DNA of 6,151 bases from Mycobacterium sp. (GTDB lineage: Bacteria; Actinomycetota; Actinomycetes; Mycobacteriales; Mycobacteriaceae). Positions 5,408 to 6,151 of the stretch are shown piece by piece. A model generated the notes under the pieces. The model was not told the DNA's origin, did no database searches, and saw only the letters and a list, made by a program, of their open reading frames with translations. The stretch is from assembly GCA_028706695.1 (NCBI GenBank), contig JAQTVU010000066.1, forward strand, positions 2,236 to 8,386, written 5' to 3'. How positions within the stretch are numbered: position 1 is the stretch's first letter; each line of letters begins with the position of its first letter. Both the position numbers and the translations under genes were made by a program.

Positions 5408-5905
5408 ATGAGACCGATGAGCTCACCCAACAAGCTCGCGCCCTCCTCGCTGCGTGAGGCGTTCGGCCATTTCCCGTCCGGGGTGGTGGCCATCGCCGCG
5501 GAGGTCGACGGAAACCGGGAGGGCCTGGCGGCCAGCACCTTCGTCCCCGTCTCGCTCGATCCGCCGCTGGTGTCGTTCTGCGTACAGAACACCTCGTCGA
5601 CGTGGCCCAAGCTCAACAGCGTGCCCATGCTGGGCATCAGTGTCCTGGGGGAGGCCCACGACGCGGCCGCGCGTACCCTGGCCGCCAAGACCGGAGACAG
5701 GTTTGCCGGCTTGGAGACCGTGTCCAGCGAATCCGGTGCCGTCTTCGTCAAGGGCACCGGGCTGTGGCTGGAGAGCGCGGTCGAGCAGCTGATCCCGGCC
5801 GGCGATCACACCATCGTGGTGTTGCGGGTCAGCAAGGTGACGGTGAACCCCGGCGTGGCCCCGATCGTCTTTCACCGCAGCGGGTTCCGCCGGCTCGACG
5901 CCTGA
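5408..5905 (+). CDS. Flavin-reductase-like FMN-binding split-barrel protein
   Basis: This 165-residue protein belongs to the flavin reductase domain family (HpaC-like), which uses NAD(P)H to reduce FMN or FAD for a partner oxygenase. It is the likely orthologue of M. tuberculosis Rv0245. The single domain fills the protein. Family marks are the GHFPSGVVAIA opening (20-30), the LAAST flavin-loop region (40-44), SLDPPLV (49-55), GISVLGEAH (76-84) and the GDHTIVV segment with Asp133-His134 (132-138), the pyridine-nucleotide and flavin contact motif. The ATG at 5408 lies 14 bases after AGGAGA (5388-5393), a long gap. An ATG at 5417 would give 162 residues, the length I recall for Rv0245, but has only a weak GAG before it, so the start is uncertain. 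No partner monooxygenase is visible nearby. The divergent pairing with fadE5 suggests co-regulation; its real electron acceptor is unknown. Confidence 0.9.
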   Translation: MRPMSSPNKLAPSSLREAFGHFPSGVVAIAAEVDGNREGLAASTFVPVSLDPPLVSFCVQNTSSTWPKLNSVPMLGISVLGEAHDAAARTLAAKTGDRFAGLETVSSESGAVFVKGTGLWLESAVEQLIPAGDHTIVVLRVSKVTVNPGVAPIVFHRSGFRRLDA

Positions 5906-5927
5906 CCCGCGGCCAACCCGGACGCGC

Positions 5928-5944
5928 CGGCCGCTCAGCGGCCG
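5928..5944 (-). terminator. Short hairpin centred on the sdhB stop codon
   Basis: CGGCCGC (5928-5934) and GCGGCCG (5938-5944) form seven G/C pairs around the three bases of the sdhB stop codon. The two convergent genes are only 29 bases apart, so this is the main candidate stop signal between them. There is no U tract on either strand. An alternative pairing of 5909-5914 with 5929-5934 competes with it. Confidence 0.35.
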
Positions 5945-6151
5945 AACAGCTTGTTGCCCAGCCAGACCACCGGGTCGTACTTACGGTCGGCGACCCGCTC
6001 TTTCATCGGGATCAGCGCGTTGTCGGTGATCTTGATGTTCTCCGGGCACACCTCGGTGCAGCACTTGGTGATGTTGCAGTAACCCAACCCGTGCTCGTCC
6101 TGCGCGTCGTCGCGCCGGTCGCGGGTGTCCAGCGGATGCATCTCGAGCTCG
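5935..6151 (-). CDS. sdhB: Succinate dehydrogenase (Sdh1) iron-sulfur subunit, C-terminal part
   Basis: This is the last 71 codons of a gene that enters from the right edge; its start is outside the window. The frame is read from beyond the internal methionine at 6141, since upstream codons Glu-Leu-Glu continue it. The segment contains GYCNITKCCTEVCPENI, giving the Cys-x5-Cys-x3-Cys-Pro pattern of SdhB. The first two of these cysteines bind the 3Fe-4S cluster and the Cys-Pro cysteine completes the 4Fe-4S cluster. It ends in ADRKYDPVVWLGNKLFGR. From memory this matches M. tuberculosis Rv0247c, the iron-sulfur subunit of Sdh1, which passes electrons from the flavoprotein to the membrane quinone site. 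The N-terminal 2Fe-2S ferredoxin domain is not visible. The rest of the complex (flavoprotein and membrane subunits) is expected upstream, to the right of the window. Confidence 0.92.
   Translation of the reverse strand, partial: ELEMHPLDTRDRRDDAQDEHGLGYCNITKCCTEVCPENIKITDNALIPMKERVADRKYDPVVWLGNKLFGR

Noticed and set aside
5423..5875. 150-residue minus-strand open frame
   Set aside because: It is the antisense shadow of the flavin-reductase gene and has no domain features.
1..6151. Mobile elements, CRISPR arrays, tRNA or rRNA genes
   Set aside because: No transposase, flanking inverted repeats, regularly spaced repeats or cloverleaf-like segments were seen. Gene order and composition are those of a mycobacterial chromosomal core region.

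Overview
The window is GC-rich (about two thirds G+C by eye), densely coding DNA from a mycobacterium. The proteins match, from memory and over their whole length, the Mycobacterium tuberculosis block Rv0241c to Rv0247c: htdX, fabG4, fadA2, fadE5, a flavin-reductase-like gene and the iron-sulfur subunit of succinate dehydrogenase 1. The high identity suggests a slow-growing species, but I cannot name it.

Layout. Positions 1-1507 (minus strand) hold the 5' end of htdX and, just upstream in the same operon, the complete two-domain ketoacyl reductase fabG4. A short divergent promoter (1508-1635) with two perfect inverted repeats separates fabG4 from the thiolase fadA2 (1636-2979, plus). fadA2 and fadE5 converge on a 351-base gap (2980-3330). 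That gap carries a SigF-type promoter and a set of strong hairpins at the locus where M. tuberculosis encodes the small RNA F6. The acyl-CoA dehydrogenase fadE5 follows (3331-5166, minus). A second, AT-richer divergent promoter (5167-5407) separates it from a flavin-reductase-like gene (5408-5905, plus). The window ends in the 3' part of sdhB (5935-6151, minus).

How the genes fit together. FadE5 (acyl-CoA to enoyl-CoA), HtdX (MaoC-type hydratase), FabG4 (3-hydroxyacyl/3-oxoacyl interconversion) and FadA2 (thiolase) together supply the four chemical steps of a beta-oxidation-type cycle, or of its reverse. The hydratase and reductase are of the R-hydroxyacyl-specific kinds. Both divergent promoters contain the same operator form, TTAC-N6-GTAA, which suggests that one repressor controls all the lipid genes here. 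SdhB links to electron flow into the respiratory chain.

The main points of interest are the F6 homologue, whose SigF -10 box is overlapped by a 16-base palindrome, and the shared operator. No mobile elements, tRNA or rRNA genes, or CRISPR arrays were seen. Nothing in the window looks like a wholly new system. The gene content is known mycobacterial lipid metabolism; the regulatory layer is the less described part.
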